DNA from: Sulfolobales archaeon
GTDB taxonomy: Archaea; Thermoproteota; Thermoprotei_A; Sulfolobales; Desulfurococcaceae
Length of the DNA stretch: 64,000 nucleotides
Direction: 5' to 3'
Assembly: GCA_025059075.1 (NCBI GenBank)
Contig: JANXDZ010000002.1
Span: 62,001 to 126,000 of the forward strand
This document shows, piece after piece, positions 35,600 through 44,705 of the stretch (position 1 is the stretch's first letter; each line of letters starts with the position of its first letter). The position numbers and the translations under genes are program-made. Under the pieces are notes generated by a model. That model had not been told where the DNA came from. It was given only the letters and a program-made list of their open reading frames with translations, and ran no database searches.

Positions 35600-36025
35600 G
35601 TGAGTTACTTGAGTTATCACTCCGTTAAGGTCTCAGAATTGATTAAGAGACCTCCTGTAACAGTACTTCCAACAGCTACTGTTGAAGAAGCAGCTAAACT
35701 CATGTATAGTGAAGGAGTAGGAAGTGTTGTAATCACTAGTCCTGAGGGCAGAGTTTTAGGAATATTTACTGAAAGAGATCTTGTTAGAGTAGTCGGTAGA
35801 GGAATACCTTTAACTACAAGAGTTGGAGAAGTAATGACTAAGAACCCTGTAACAATAAGGACTGAAGATGCTTTAACTAAGGCAGTTCTAATACTAGCTG
35901 AAAGAAAGATAAGGCACTTACCAGTAGTCGATGAAGAGGGGAGAGTTAGAGGAGTCATATCAGCTAGAGACATTGCATCAACACTTAAAAAGTACTTAGA
36001 AGAACTAGGTGAAGTATGCGATTAA
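35600..36025 (+). CDS. tandem CBS-domain protein
   Basis: A 141-residue protein consisting only of two CBS motifs (ELIKRPPVTVLPTATVEEAA then GIFTERDLVRVV; VMTKNPVTIRTEDAL then GVISARDIAS). Such pairs bind adenine nucleotides and regulate partner enzymes or transporters. GTG at 35600 is the longest start; TTG at 35609 has GGTGA at an ideal distance and may be the real one. The 155 bases upstream hold nothing convincing. The partner is unknown. Confidence 0.9.
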   Translation: MSYLSYHSVKVSELIKRPPVTVLPTATVEEAAKLMYSEGVGSVVITSPEGRVLGIFTERDLVRVVGRGIPLTTRVGEVMTKNPVTIRTEDALTKAVLILAERKIRHLPVVDEEGRVRGVISARDIASTLKKYLEELGEVCD

Positions 36026-36250
36026 CAAGTAAGCATTAATGCACTTGCATCACTTAGATTAGAAGCAGCTAACGAAAAATCATTTAAAGCTAAGGTAGAA
36101 ACATAGATGACGGCGTTTAGCACGCGTCTTGGAATTCCTCAATAGCGATCCCCCTTCATCAATATAGTTTATTAAAGCTCCTTACTCTAGATAGAGTCGC
36201 TCTGATAATTTATTTATTAGTAGAGTTAATTTTAAAGAGTGGTGGCCTTA

Positions 36251-36922
36251 ATGAATACCATTAAGAGACCTGCTCTACAGGTAGCGCTGGACTTAATAGA
36301 TTTAACAGAAGCTCTTAAGATCGCTTTAGAGCTTTCATTAAACTTGCCCAGAGAGCACTTAATAATTGAGGCTGGGACTCCATTGATTAAGTCATGGGGT
36401 ACTTTAGCAGTAGAATTGCTGAAGAAAATAACTAATGCAATTGTTTTTGCTGACACTAAGACTATTGATGTAGGTAAGCTTGAAGCAAGCATGTTCTTTG
36501 ATAAGGGAGCTGATATAGTTAGTGTGCTCAGTACAGCAGACGATTCAACAGTTAAATCAATGATTGATGAAGCAAGAGCTAGAGGGAAATACGTTGCAGC
36601 TGATCTAATTACATCCAAGGATCCTCTGATGGATTCTAAGAGATTAATAGAGTTAGGCACTAGCATCATAGTTTACCACATAGGAATAGACGTACAACTA
36701 TCAAGAGGGATAACTGCAAGAGACTTGATTAAGGAAATTGAGGAAGTTAGAAAACTAAGCTTGAGCCCTTACCTAGCTGTAGCTGGTGGATTAAAGCCAG
36801 GTACTGTAAAGCCCTTAGTTGCAAGTGGAGTCGATATAGTAATTGTTGGTGGTGCAATAACTAAGTCCAAGGATCCACTTAGTGTAGCTAAGGAGTTAAT
36901 GAAGGAGCTAGAAGTTCTCTAA
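36251..36922 (+). CDS. hexulose-6-phosphate synthase / KGPDC-family protein
   Basis: A protein of about 223 residues of the orotidine-decarboxylase-like barrel group containing 3-hexulose-6-phosphate synthase. The RPALQVALDLID start, EAGTPLIKSWG near residue 42, ADTKTIDVG near 71 and HIGID then AVAGGLKPG and GVDIVIVGGAI are typical. In archaea without a pentose-phosphate pathway it makes ribulose-5-phosphate plus formaldehyde from hexulose-6-phosphate; no isomerase gene (PHI) is beside it. ATG at 36251 follows GGTGG by about six bases. A dead paralogue lies at 11.6-12.2 kb. Confidence 0.82.
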   Translation: MNTIKRPALQVALDLIDLTEALKIALELSLNLPREHLIIEAGTPLIKSWGTLAVELLKKITNAIVFADTKTIDVGKLEASMFFDKGADIVSVLSTADDSTVKSMIDEARARGKYVAADLITSKDPLMDSKRLIELGTSIIVYHIGIDVQLSRGITARDLIKEIEEVRKLSLSPYLAVAGGLKPGTVKPLVASGVDIVIVGGAITKSKDPLSVAKELMKELEVL

Positions 36923-37049
36923 GACTGAAGACCCACGAGCCATGCATGGTTTGTATTACTGCTTAGAATAGCGACATCCATAGTCTATGGCTAACTTCGA
37001 TATTAAACGTAGATGAAGTTCAGGAATATTAGGGGCATATACTAATGTA

Positions 37050-37260
37050 ACTACTACTTGCATGGATCTCTAAGTACCGTAGGCATCTTCTTGTTAGAGG
37101 AATTACTGAATATGCTAGAGATGTCTTTAAAGATACTAGAGAAACTTAAATGCAGAACTGCTATTGCTATAGAAGCTACGCCTGGCCATGTCCATGTGTT
37201 CTATTCATGTCCACTGAGGCTCTCCTAGCTTACGTAGTAACATTTGAAGTATAAGAGCGC
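37050..37260 (+). pseudogene. remnant of IS200/IS605-type TnpA transposase
   Basis: One frame reads LAWISKYRRHLLVRGITEYA then RDVFKDT, like the N-terminal K-Y-R-R strand of IS200 TnpA. A second frame continues with LEKLKCRTAIAIEATPGHVH then VFYSCPLRLS, matching the family's AxEVxPDHVHLFVSxPP segment with its HxH metal site. Frameshifts separate the parts and the catalytic Tyr end is lost. No tnpB or end hairpins are recognisable. The rest of the 446-base gap (36923-37368) shows nothing. Confidence 0.6.
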
Positions 37261-37368
37261 TGGGGGAAGCCCTTGATCCTTCAGGAGTGGAAAGGAGATG
37301 AGTACCAATAAGTAGACGTTCTTTCATTAATTAAATAGTTTAGTAAGCGAGGTAAAGGATGTTTTGTG

Positions 37369-38514
37369 TTAAAAACTCGGGTATTCAATTACTTTATTGA
37401 TTAAGCCAGCGCTAATGTATCTTTTTGCCAACTCTTGTAAGTTCTTGATTAGTTTAACTAATTCATTGCATGCCTTCAACTTACATTCACCACATAGAGT
37501 GCGGCCGCTTATACAGTCATTGTATACATCTTTTAGAGATCGATCATCGATGGCTAAATAATATGAGTAAAGGTCAAACACTGTGCACTTCCATGGTTCT
37601 CCACCCAGCTCTCTTTGTTCATCAGCTGTAGCCCTTCCACCAGTCAGTGCCTTCATAATCTTTGACTTAACTATATCTATAGGATCGCTTAAGAATACTG
37701 CATACTCAGGCCTTGAACTACTCATCTTATTACCATCAAGTCCTCTCGCAAACTTATGATACATCGATGAAGGCCTCTTTAACTTAAGCTCTTCAGAGAA
37801 CCTATCTGCTAGATCTCTTGTAAGCCTTATGTGAGGATCCTGGTCTGCTCCTACTGGAACAAGTACGTTTTCAAAACCTCCATACTCTTCTAACTGAATA
37901 TGAAGTATGTCGGCTGCTTGAGTTAGTGAAGCAACTATTTTAGCTGGCTCTAAAGAGCCGTATATAGCCTCCATTTCTGCAGTGGTTACCTTCCTTGAAA
38001 ACATGTGAATGAGCCTATAGTATTCACTCCTCTGATTTGTCTGGAAATAGAATTTAGTTTTATATGGATCTAGGCCTGCAGCAAGAGCGTATGAAATATA
38101 TTCCTCAGAGTAGTTGAAGAGTTGATCTCTCTTAACTTTTCTCACTGCATAAGCCTCTGCATCAGCTATCACTACGGTTATCTGAGCCCCATGCTCTTGG
38201 AAGTACTTGAGTTCCTCAATAACCATTAAGTGCCCTAAGTGAACATGGCCGCTTGGCATAAAGCCAGTTAAAACAGCGTTTCTCCCACCTTCCTTAAGAG
38301 CCTTGAGCCATAGATCTAAGTCCCTGTGTCCAAACACTATTTTCCTCTGGAAAAAGTGGTGGTTTTTCGGCAGCAAGTCGAGCACAGGATCTATAGGCAT
38401 CATCCCAAACTGCTCTATAAGCTTACCATAGTCTTCTATGGTGAAGTGCCCCCAGGGATCAAGAGTTATAGCCAAATGGCATCCGCCTCGCCACTCGTCT
38501 AAGCACATTGACAT
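37369..38514 (-). CDS. trpS: tryptophanyl-tRNA synthetase
   Basis: A 381-residue archaeal-type TrpRS that charges tRNA-Trp. The class I signatures are GHVHLGHL near residue 92 and KMSSS in GNKMSSSRPEYA near 255, and VGADQDPHIRLTRDLA is a tryptophan-pocket hallmark. A Cys-rich C-terminal segment (CISGRTLCGECKLKAC) probably binds zinc. The N-terminal extension DPWGHFTIEDYGKLIEQFG is typical of the archaeal and eukaryotic group. Confidence 0.96.
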   Translation of the reverse strand: MSMCLDEWRGGCHLAITLDPWGHFTIEDYGKLIEQFGMMPIDPVLDLLPKNHHFFQRKIVFGHRDLDLWLKALKEGGRNAVLTGFMPSGHVHLGHLMVIEELKYFQEHGAQITVVIADAEAYAVRKVKRDQLFNYSEEYISYALAAGLDPYKTKFYFQTNQRSEYYRLIHMFSRKVTTAEMEAIYGSLEPAKIVASLTQAADILHIQLEEYGGFENVLVPVGADQDPHIRLTRDLADRFSEELKLKRPSSMYHKFARGLDGNKMSSSRPEYAVFLSDPIDIVKSKIMKALTGGRATADEQRELGGEPWKCTVFDLYSYYLAIDDRSLKDVYNDCISGRTLCGECKLKACNELVKLIKNLQELAKRYISAGLINKVIEYPSF

Positions 38515-38789
38515 ACCGATACAGAATAATATATATGGTTAGGCTTTAAAACTGCTTCAATAGCTTTAGTGTAGGAGAAACAAAATGAAGCGACGAACTT
38601 AGTATCAACTGCTATAAACCAATATAAGAGCTAAAGCCTTATAAGAGCTCCTCGACTCTCGTAACGAGGACTTCACGGCATTCTCCTCAGTAAAGGAAGT
38701 ATACCTCTACTCACTAAGCTCGCTGAGTTCACAGCTAATTTGAAATGCTGTGAAGTTTGTAAGCTTACTGCAAGGAGGTGAGATTAAAC
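38515..38789. other. intergenic stretch leading to a small ORF
   Basis: No long reading frame. A run KFTANLKCCEVCKLTARR can be read with one frameshift just upstream of the small ORF, which could be the remains of a Cys-containing small protein. AAGGAGGTGAG at 38772-38782 is a very strong ribosome-binding site. Confidence 0.35.
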
Positions 38790-38849
38790 ATGAAGAAGTC
38801 AAAAATAGTTAAAAAGAATAGCCGCCGCACGCATTCTTATGTTGAGTAA
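38790..38849 (+). CDS. possible 19-residue basic peptide with strong ribosome-binding site
   Basis: ATG at 38790 follows AAGGAGGTG by ten bases and opens a 19-codon frame ending at TAA (38847-38849). The peptide (start MKKSKIVKKNSRRTH) is strongly basic. Its last 13 bases overlap the end of the convergent amidohydrolase gene. It may be a real micro-protein, or the first codons of a broken longer gene whose ribosome-binding site has survived. Confidence 0.35.
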   Translation: MKKSKIVKKNSRRTHSYVE

Positions 38850-40006
38850 ATGTACCCAGCTTTTACTACAGCTCTAATTAGATCGCTTGAGGCTCTCTTC
38901 AGTATAGCGGCATGCTTATCCCAAGAATGAGCTAAGCCAAGGGGCTTAGCGTTCATTATAGTGAAGAATGCTTTAACTCCCTCTTCAATAAACCAAGGGA
39001 TTTCTAAGCCCAGTGCTTTAAGAGATGATGAAGCAAGTACTCCTAAAAGCTCTCTTGCACTCACATGAGGCAAACGACTGTGGATCAAGCTATATATGAT
39101 GTTTGCTTCCCTCCAAATATCTGGCTTAAAACAGCCAGCGTTATCTGTGCCTGGAGCAATGCTTACTCCCTTAAGCCAAGCTCTATGGAGCTCAGGCAGC
39201 CTCCCAGTAAACCATATATTGCTACTAGGGCATGATACTAAGATAATGTTGTTCTCTGAGAGAACAGTTAAGTCTACTTCACTTAAATATACTCCATGAA
39301 CGACGTGCTTAAGTCTAACTCCTGAGTAGACAAGGTATTCAAGTCCTCCAATAATCATCATTCTCTCAGTCTCACCAACATGTGCTGCAACAACGTGATC
39401 TCTTGATATTTTTGATAGCGTGTCTAGAGCCCATGTAGGCAGGTAATGCGGATTAGTTGGATTTACAACTCCTATTCCACTACACGTTTTAGCTATCCTA
39501 ATTAATTCATCGGGTTCACTAACTCTCATAGGGCAAGCCATTGATATGTACTCAATGCCCTCCCCCTTCATTAACTCCTGCACTTTTTTACAAAGCTCGG
39601 GGAGCTCGATGAAGTCCCCTATAGCACTATAGAACCAGAGGTCTCTAGCAATGACGCCTTTCAATGAATCCTCACTGAAGTTCAATTTTATTAAAGGATT
39701 CTTTACTCCTCTAGAGCCAACATATGTAGCTAGATCATAGCTTACACATGCTTCTTGGATAAGTGAATCAAGTAAGTGTATGTGTGAATTAACTATGCTG
39801 GGTAAAGCTATTGAATTTCTGTAATCAATGCCTTCACATATCCAGCCCTTAGAAACTTCCTTTATAAACCCCTTTTCCACAATTACATGCACTTTCTCAA
39901 GTACGTCAAGTTCTCTACCATACATTAAATAACCTAGGTTAATCACTAATGGCTCAGTGCCGGAGATCCCTTCTTCACCTCCTCTGACTGGACTAGGATT
40001 CCTCAT
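38837..40006 (-). CDS. amidohydrolase-superfamily deaminase (SsnA/TrzN/MTA-deaminase type)
   Basis: A 389-residue metal-dependent hydrolase. The metal ligands are in order: HIH in IVNSHIHLLDS near residue 77, His in AAHVGET near 211, HGVYL near 240 and GTDN near 290. The pattern matches subtype III amidohydrolases that deaminate purines, S-adenosylhomocysteine/MTA or guanine-like rings. The usual NSHTH...RG signature has isoleucine for threonine and no RG, so substrate is open. It is monocistronic, between tRNA-Leu and the small ORF. Confidence 0.82.
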   Translation of the reverse strand: MRNPSPVRGGEEGISGTEPLVINLGYLMYGRELDVLEKVHVIVEKGFIKEVSKGWICEGIDYRNSIALPSIVNSHIHLLDSLIQEACVSYDLATYVGSRGVKNPLIKLNFSEDSLKGVIARDLWFYSAIGDFIELPELCKKVQELMKGEGIEYISMACPMRVSEPDELIRIAKTCSGIGVVNPTNPHYLPTWALDTLSKISRDHVVAAHVGETERMMIIGGLEYLVYSGVRLKHVVHGVYLSEVDLTVLSENNIILVSCPSSNIWFTGRLPELHRAWLKGVSIAPGTDNAGCFKPDIWREANIIYSLIHSRLPHVSARELLGVLASSSLKALGLEIPWFIEEGVKAFFTIMNAKPLGLAHSWDKHAAILKRASSDLIRAVVKAGYIYST

Positions 40007-40096
40007 CGCTACTAATATGTAGCACTAAAAGCTATTTAATTCCTTACAGCTAAAGTGAGAGCATTTAAGCTCGATCTCTCATTAGAGATCATTGAG

Positions 40097-40197
40097 TGCG
40101 GGGGGTGGGATTTGAACCCACGTCGGCCTACGCCAGCGGATCTCTTACACTAAAGGCCTTGAGTCCGCCCCCTTCGCCCATGCTCGGGCACCCCCGC
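40097..40197 (-). tRNA. tRNA-Leu (CAA), intron-containing
   Basis: On the minus strand GCGGGGG pairs with CCCCCGC, with discriminator A (Leu identity). The anticodon stem is GCGGA/TCCGC with loop C-U-CAA-G-A after removing a 16-base insert (40142-40157) at the canonical 37/38 site. The variable arm is long (about 14 bases, GGC/GCC stem) and the T arm is GTGGG-TTCAAAT-CCCAC. CCA is not encoded. Confidence 0.93.
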
Positions 40198-40288
40198 TCT
40201 ATGTTTAGATAATGCGCTAGAAGTCTTTTAAATTATTTAGCCTTCTCTAAATAATTACTTATTGCTTGGATGAAGCAATTAGATGCAT

Positions 40289-40978
40289 TTAAATGCCTAA
40301 TGGCATTAGTTTTGTGAATACGAGCAATACTGTAAATGCTGATAGAGGAACAGTTATGTTGTCATCTATGAACTTGTATTCAAAGTGTTCAACTATACTT
40401 GCCACTACTCCAGCTATTGCTCCTGGAACACTCATTATTGCTGCTCCAAGAGGAATTGATAAAGCAGCCATAGCTAAGTTCCCAAGCCAGGACTTAGTAC
40501 GTCTTTTATATACGAGATTTCTTACAACTCCCGTTACTCCATCTCCAAAAGCCATGAATAATATTGGTAGAACACCGTACCAGTAATTATTGAATATAAT
40601 CCATGACAAAAGTATCATCAACCCCCACGATAGGCAGAAGTGCACTTCATATAAGTTATCATCTACTTGAAACCAGTATAGCAGTCTCCCCACCCTATGG
40701 GGTATGTAAGTGAATAACGCTAAGAACAGTGCCATGGTGAATGGGAGAATAGGTGTTTTAAAAGTAAATGGCACTAATAAAGCCACTACTCCTCCTGCAA
40801 GAACGTGTATAAGCTTCCTATTATAATAAACCATGTTTTTATGAGGGATCCCTCTCTTTACGCCAAAGCTATAGAAAGCCCTTGATGCCGGGTAGACAAC
40901 TACTATAACCCATGTAAAGTATATTGCTGTATAAGCAATTTCCCAAATACTCACCTCTAGGGGTAGGCTTATTAACAA
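40289..40978 (-). CDS. polyprenol/dolichol kinase-like (SEC59/DGK1 family) membrane protein
   Basis: A 229-residue protein with about seven membrane helices, of the CTP-dependent lipid kinase family. Conserved segments include RKLIHVLAGG after helix 2, FGDGVTGVVRNLVYKRRTKS with the GxGN-like SWLGNLAMA, and the C-terminal EHFEYKFIDDNITVPL. Such enzymes phosphorylate dolichol-type carriers for glycosylation, or related lipid alcohols. A glycosylation role agrees with the GT-C-like protein and the glycosylation sequons nearby. Confidence 0.85.
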   Translation of the reverse strand: MLISLPLEVSIWEIAYTAIYFTWVIVVVYPASRAFYSFGVKRGIPHKNMVYYNRKLIHVLAGGVVALLVPFTFKTPILPFTMALFLALFTYIPHRVGRLLYWFQVDDNLYEVHFCLSWGLMILLSWIIFNNYWYGVLPILFMAFGDGVTGVVRNLVYKRRTKSWLGNLAMAALSIPLGAAIMSVPGAIAGVVASIVEHFEYKFIDDNITVPLSAFTVLLVFTKLMPLGI

Positions 40979-41068
40979 GCTTCATCGGCTCACAGAGCTC
41001 TTAAATAATTCTCTTTCCCTCTAGATAAAAAAGTTGTCTTTACTCTCTATGTAGTTTTCCTAATGCAC

Positions 41069-41590
41069 CTATGAAGACATGAGCTTTCTGCCAATAACTT
41101 TCTCTATTCTACTAGACAGTTCGCTATACCACAACGGTACTTCTACATGGCTAATGCATCTACTAGGAGTATATGGCTTTATATCCAGCACTGGAGTTCC
41201 ATTAAATAGATCTAGGCCTTCTACGTAAAGCACCCTCCCCTCTCTCTTAACTAACTTAACTATGGATAGAGCTATTGGATTAGGCCTTGCTGGTGAATCG
41301 CTTGCAAATACGCCTACTTCAGGCAGATCATCGATCGAGACTCCAAACTTCTCCCACTTCCTATGCTTAACTTTAAGCACAGCTCTACCCTCACTATTGA
41401 CTTTATGTAGATATGCTATTATTATTAAGTGGCTGAAGCCATCTATTTCCTTAAGTCCATCTGAATACTCTGGGTAAACTTCTACTAATCCATAGACTCC
41501 GTCAACGGATTTCTTTACTTCCTCATCACTTAACTCAACTCTTACAACCCCTATGGCTTTTAACTCAAATGAAAGCATTTGCTTAAACAC
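41069..41590 (-). CDS. trmO: TrmO/TsaA family tRNA (m6t6A37) methyltransferase
   Basis: A 173-residue protein of the UPF0066 family, whose bacterial member TrmO adds the N6-methyl group to t6A37 of tRNA-Thr with SAM. The hallmark VFASDSPARPNPIALS near residue 95 and LDLFNGTPVLDIKPYTP near 125 are intact, as is IGVVR at the N-terminus and the FSHLIII strand. The usual W/RCS-type C-terminus ends early. ATG at 41578 within the frame is an alternative start. Confidence 0.9.
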   Translation of the reverse strand: MFKQMLSFELKAIGVVRVELSDEEVKKSVDGVYGLVEVYPEYSDGLKEIDGFSHLIIIAYLHKVNSEGRAVLKVKHRKWEKFGVSIDDLPEVGVFASDSPARPNPIALSIVKLVKREGRVLYVEGLDLFNGTPVLDIKPYTPSRCISHVEVPLWYSELSSRIEKVIGRKLMSS

Positions 41591-41637
41591 TATCTCACCG
41601 ATTACCTCTATAGAGAATGTCCAACTAATTGAGTATT

Positions 41638-42474
41638 TTAAGTAGCTTTAAAAGATATTTTATCGCCGAGTTTAACCTTCAAAAACTGTGATGCATCACC
41701 CATGTTTACAGCTACTTCAAGGAAACCCCATGAGTTTATATAGCACGCCAATTCTCCGCATGGAACTCTACTAAAGCTTCTTTCGTAAATACACTGGTGT
41801 TCACTGTTACCTACAATGACGTTAAGCCTAGAGCCTACTTTAGTTTCAATTAAATTGATGTAATCAGCCTTTACGTTAGTCATTACGTTGCCGTATAAGT
41901 CTATGTACAGCACTCTACCTATGACTATTCCCTCCTCTAAATCATACATGGGCTTCTCAATACTCACTTTAACTATGGAGTCTACATCTATTTCTACGCC
42001 AATATCCTCTAAGGATATTCCTCTGCTCACCCATGCAGCTATGGGGGCAAAGACATCTCTTCCATGAAATGTGCTCGATATCTTCAGCAATCTATATCGT
42101 GAGTTAGATATATCGAAGGCTCTCTTAACACCATCTCTCTCTATGAGTAAGCTTAAACAACCATTATCAGGCCCTATCAATATATAGTTGTTTGTCTCAA
42201 TTAATAGCGCTCTTCTCTCACTACCAACACCAGGATCTACGACTACTACAAATATAGTACCTTGTGGAAAGTACTCTGCTGAAACCAGTAGGTTTACAGC
42301 TGCTTCTAAAACGCTGTGCCTCGTTATGCCATGTGTAAGATCTACTATTTCTGCGTTGGGATTAATGGACTTTATCACGCCCTTCATGACGCCTACGTAG
42401 GGATCTTTATAGCCGAAGTCAGTCATCAAGGCTATTAGCTTCTTAATATCAATCACCAATAGAAGTACTTGCAT
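41638..42474 (-). CDS. SAM hydroxide adenosyltransferase (DUF62 family)
   Basis: A protein of about 278 residues that hydrolyses S-adenosylmethionine to adenosine and methionine. This is the archaeal and bacterial counterpart of fluorinase/chlorinase. The N-terminal MTDFGYKDPYVG, the DLTHGI turn, VVVDPGVGS, a GPDNG loop and the YGNVMTNV C-terminal domain all match. ATG at 42474 is used. The frame runs further upstream to 42510, but conserved sequence begins only around MTDFG. No halogenase-specific residues were examined. Confidence 0.9.
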   Translation of the reverse strand: MQVLLLVIDIKKLIALMTDFGYKDPYVGVMKGVIKSINPNAEIVDLTHGITRHSVLEAAVNLLVSAEYFPQGTIFVVVVDPGVGSERRALLIETNNYILIGPDNGCLSLLIERDGVKRAFDISNSRYRLLKISSTFHGRDVFAPIAAWVSRGISLEDIGVEIDVDSIVKVSIEKPMYDLEEGIVIGRVLYIDLYGNVMTNVKADYINLIETKVGSRLNVIVGNSEHQCIYERSFSRVPCGELACYINSWGFLEVAVNMGDASQFLKVKLGDKISFKAT

Positions 42475-42617
42475 AGAGAGCTTAATTAATAGATGCACAC
42501 AATAGTGCATGGAGTGTTCTTAAGAATACATTCTTTAATTAACCTCTATTAAAATAGAGGAGTACATGGCCTTAGCTAGCTGCGTTACTTTAGCACTAAC
42601 TTATTTAAGCCTCTCAT

Positions 42618-43094
42618 TTAAGCTAAATACCATGTTTTAACGAGCCTCTTTGAATAATCGCTTCTTCCCCTAAAGTACGCTATTAAGGCTACTAAAAGAG
42701 GTATGTGAATAGCTACTAATACGGCTAGTGAGAAAGCCTTAATTCCGAAGCTTATGGGAGCGGAAAGTATGTATGCATTAGTTAACACTCCTCCACAACT
42801 AATAGTAGCTAGCATTAAGCCTACTGATAGTTTTTCACTAAGACTCTTGTCAAGAAGCAAGAGGGCATCGAACATTATGGAAACTGCAATTACAGCTGAA
42901 AACCATGCAAATAATGCTGCTACAGGATCTCCATAGAAAAACCTATAGAGAAAGTTTATTGCAAGTAATGAGAATATGAGTACTTTAGAAACCAAGGGCT
43001 TAAGTTTTAAGCGCTTCATAGAGTATACAATACCTATGGCTAAAGAGATCATGAAGGCCAGCCAAACTAATGCCTTGAGTTGTTCAATGTCCAT
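42618..43094 (-). CDS. membrane protein of unknown function, five helices
   Basis: A 158-residue integral membrane protein. Hydrophobic segments lie at about 7-26, 34-52, 56-78, 90-112 and 118-140, with short basic loops (KRLKLK, RGRSDYSKR) facing the cytoplasm. No family signature was recognised. It lies between the SAM hydrolase and another small membrane protein on the same strand. Confidence 0.75.
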   Translation of the reverse strand: MDIEQLKALVWLAFMISLAIGIVYSMKRLKLKPLVSKVLIFSLLAINFLYRFFYGDPVAALFAWFSAVIAVSIMFDALLLLDKSLSEKLSVGLMLATISCGGVLTNAYILSAPISFGIKAFSLAVLVAIHIPLLVALIAYFRGRSDYSKRLVKTWYLA

Positions 43095-43193
43095 AGATGT
43101 TGTACCGTGGAAATAGCGCTCTCATACATTTACTAAAGCCCCGTTAATTAAGCTTTGTTATCTAAACTCCTCGCATAGATTATAAGTAGTCTT

Positions 43194-43637
43194 TCACGGC
43201 ACTAAAGCCTCTGGACTTACTTTAGATGATAGAAATTCCCTCAGCTCTTCATAGCCAGTGTCGCTGAAGTTCATGCCTATAACCTTATTATCGTATAGAA
43301 CGTATAGCTCCGGCTTCTTCTTAGCAACTATCTTATACTTCTTCACTGATGCATACGGCACTCTTTCAACAATGCGTGAGGAAACGGACTCTACATACCC
43401 TGACTTCAGCTTGCTCCTAATAGATCTTGCTTTAAGCCAGTGGAATACTACTATAGCTATTAGCAGTGAAAGGGATAACAGTGGTGAAAAGAATATTAAT
43501 GCAAAGCAAACTATTGTAAGAGCCGTGAAGAGCTTAGATGAAGAGATCTTAAATACCAAGATCTCTGTTGGAGTAAGTAGATATGAGTAAAAGAAGCCGT
43601 AGTTACCTAAGTATGATCTAGAGGACACGGACTCCAC
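43194..43637 (-). CDS. small two-helix membrane protein with C-terminal PH-like domain
   Basis: A 147-residue protein. An N-terminal Ser/Tyr-rich segment is followed by two closely spaced helices (about 36-68) that form a hairpin, then a basic cytoplasmic beta-rich domain (RIVERVPYASVKKYKIVAKK...VLYDNKVIG). The layout is like bacterial PH-domain membrane proteins of the YdbT/DUF304 kind, but the match is by layout only. Confidence 0.65.
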   Translation of the reverse strand: MESVSSRSYLGNYGFFYSYLLTPTEILVFKISSSKLFTALTIVCFALIFFSPLLSLSLLIAIVVFHWLKARSIRSKLKSGYVESVSSRIVERVPYASVKKYKIVAKKKPELYVLYDNKVIGMNFSDTGYEELREFLSSKVSPEALVP

Positions 43638-43823
43638 ACCTCATTATAATACAACTACTTACACTAGATATTAATTCAATTTGGAGCTTTAAACAATTTA
43701 AAGTAGTGCTTTCTTCTCTAGCTTAACTTAAGTAAAGTAAGCCCTTATTCTTTAGGGATAGAAATGTGTTAACAATTTAAAGAATATTACCTCCCGCATA
43801 GTTAGACTATTAGGTGACTTAAC

Positions 43824-44705
43824 TTGACTTTTTCAATAGTGGCTGTTGATAAGGATAAGAAAGATCTTGGAGTAGCAGTTGCATCAAAGTTCATAGCAGT
43901 GGGTTCAGCTGTTCCTTGGGTGAAGATAGGTGTTGGAGCTGTAGCAACACAAGCGTGGGCTAACTTAAGGCTTGGGCCATTAATACTTTACTTACTTGAA
44001 AACAATTACTCTCCGAAAAGAGCTGTTGAGACTCTACTATCAATAGACGAGAGGAGGGAGCATAGACAAGTAGGAGTAGTTAACGCTAGAGGCGAAGCTT
44101 ATGCCTATACGGGGAGTAAGTGTATAGAATATGCTGGACACATAGCAGGCGATGGATACTCCGTTCAAGGCAACATACTCACTGGAGGAGAAGTATTAGA
44201 ATCTATGGCTAAAGCCTATGAAACCACTAAAGGTGAATTAGTAGATAAACTCCTAGCCGCACTTAAAGCAGGCGATGAAGCTGGTGGAGACAAGCGCGGA
44301 AAGCAAAGTGCAGCAATAATAGTGCTTAGATCATGTGGAGGCTATGGAGGATGTCTAGAGGGAGTTGACAGGTACGTAGACTTAAGAGTCGACGACCACC
44401 CAGATCCTGTGAACGAGCTAACTAGACTATTTAAGTTATGGGAGCTCACGATACTTGAAAGAGAAGATCCAAGTGACGTAGTAGATTTATCTGAAGTAGC
44501 ATTGGAGATTCAGGAAGCTCTAGCAATCTTAGGCTACTATAAAGGAGATGTAAGTGGAGAAATTAATAGAGAGACTATTGAAGCTTTAACAGAGTGGATG
44601 GCTATAAATAACTTTGAAAACAAAATGAGAAGCGACGGGAAGCTGTGGGGAAGCATCTATAGGTATCTGCTTGAACAAGCTAAAAGCGTTAAGAAACGCT
44701 ACTAG
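43824..44705 (+). CDS. DUF1028 Ntn-hydrolase-like protein with peptidoglycan-binding-like tail
   Basis: A 293-residue protein. Residues 1-215 are a DUF1028 domain (opening TFSIVAVDKDKKDLGVAVAS, then GVGAVATQAWAN, GYSVQGNIL, DKRGKQSAAIIV), an Ntn-hydrolase-like fold of unproven activity. Residues about 225-285 resemble a peptidoglycan-binding repeat (LEIQEALAILGYYKGDVSGE), a known fusion partner of DUF1028, odd in an archaeon without murein. It starts at TTG, with GGTGA eight bases upstream. It converges on the first Opp operon, which fits a role in processing peptides or acylated amino acids. Confidence 0.85.
   Translation: MTFSIVAVDKDKKDLGVAVASKFIAVGSAVPWVKIGVGAVATQAWANLRLGPLILYLLENNYSPKRAVETLLSIDERREHRQVGVVNARGEAYAYTGSKCIEYAGHIAGDGYSVQGNILTGGEVLESMAKAYETTKGELVDKLLAALKAGDEAGGDKRGKQSAAIIVLRSCGGYGGCLEGVDRYVDLRVDDHPDPVNELTRLFKLWELTILEREDPSDVVDLSEVALEIQEALAILGYYKGDVSGEINRETIEALTEWMAINNFENKMRSDGKLWGSIYRYLLEQAKSVKKRY

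Noticed and set aside
35527-35628. 33-codon GTG frame upstream of the CBS gene
   Set aside because: It overlaps the CBS gene start in another frame and has no conserved-looking content.
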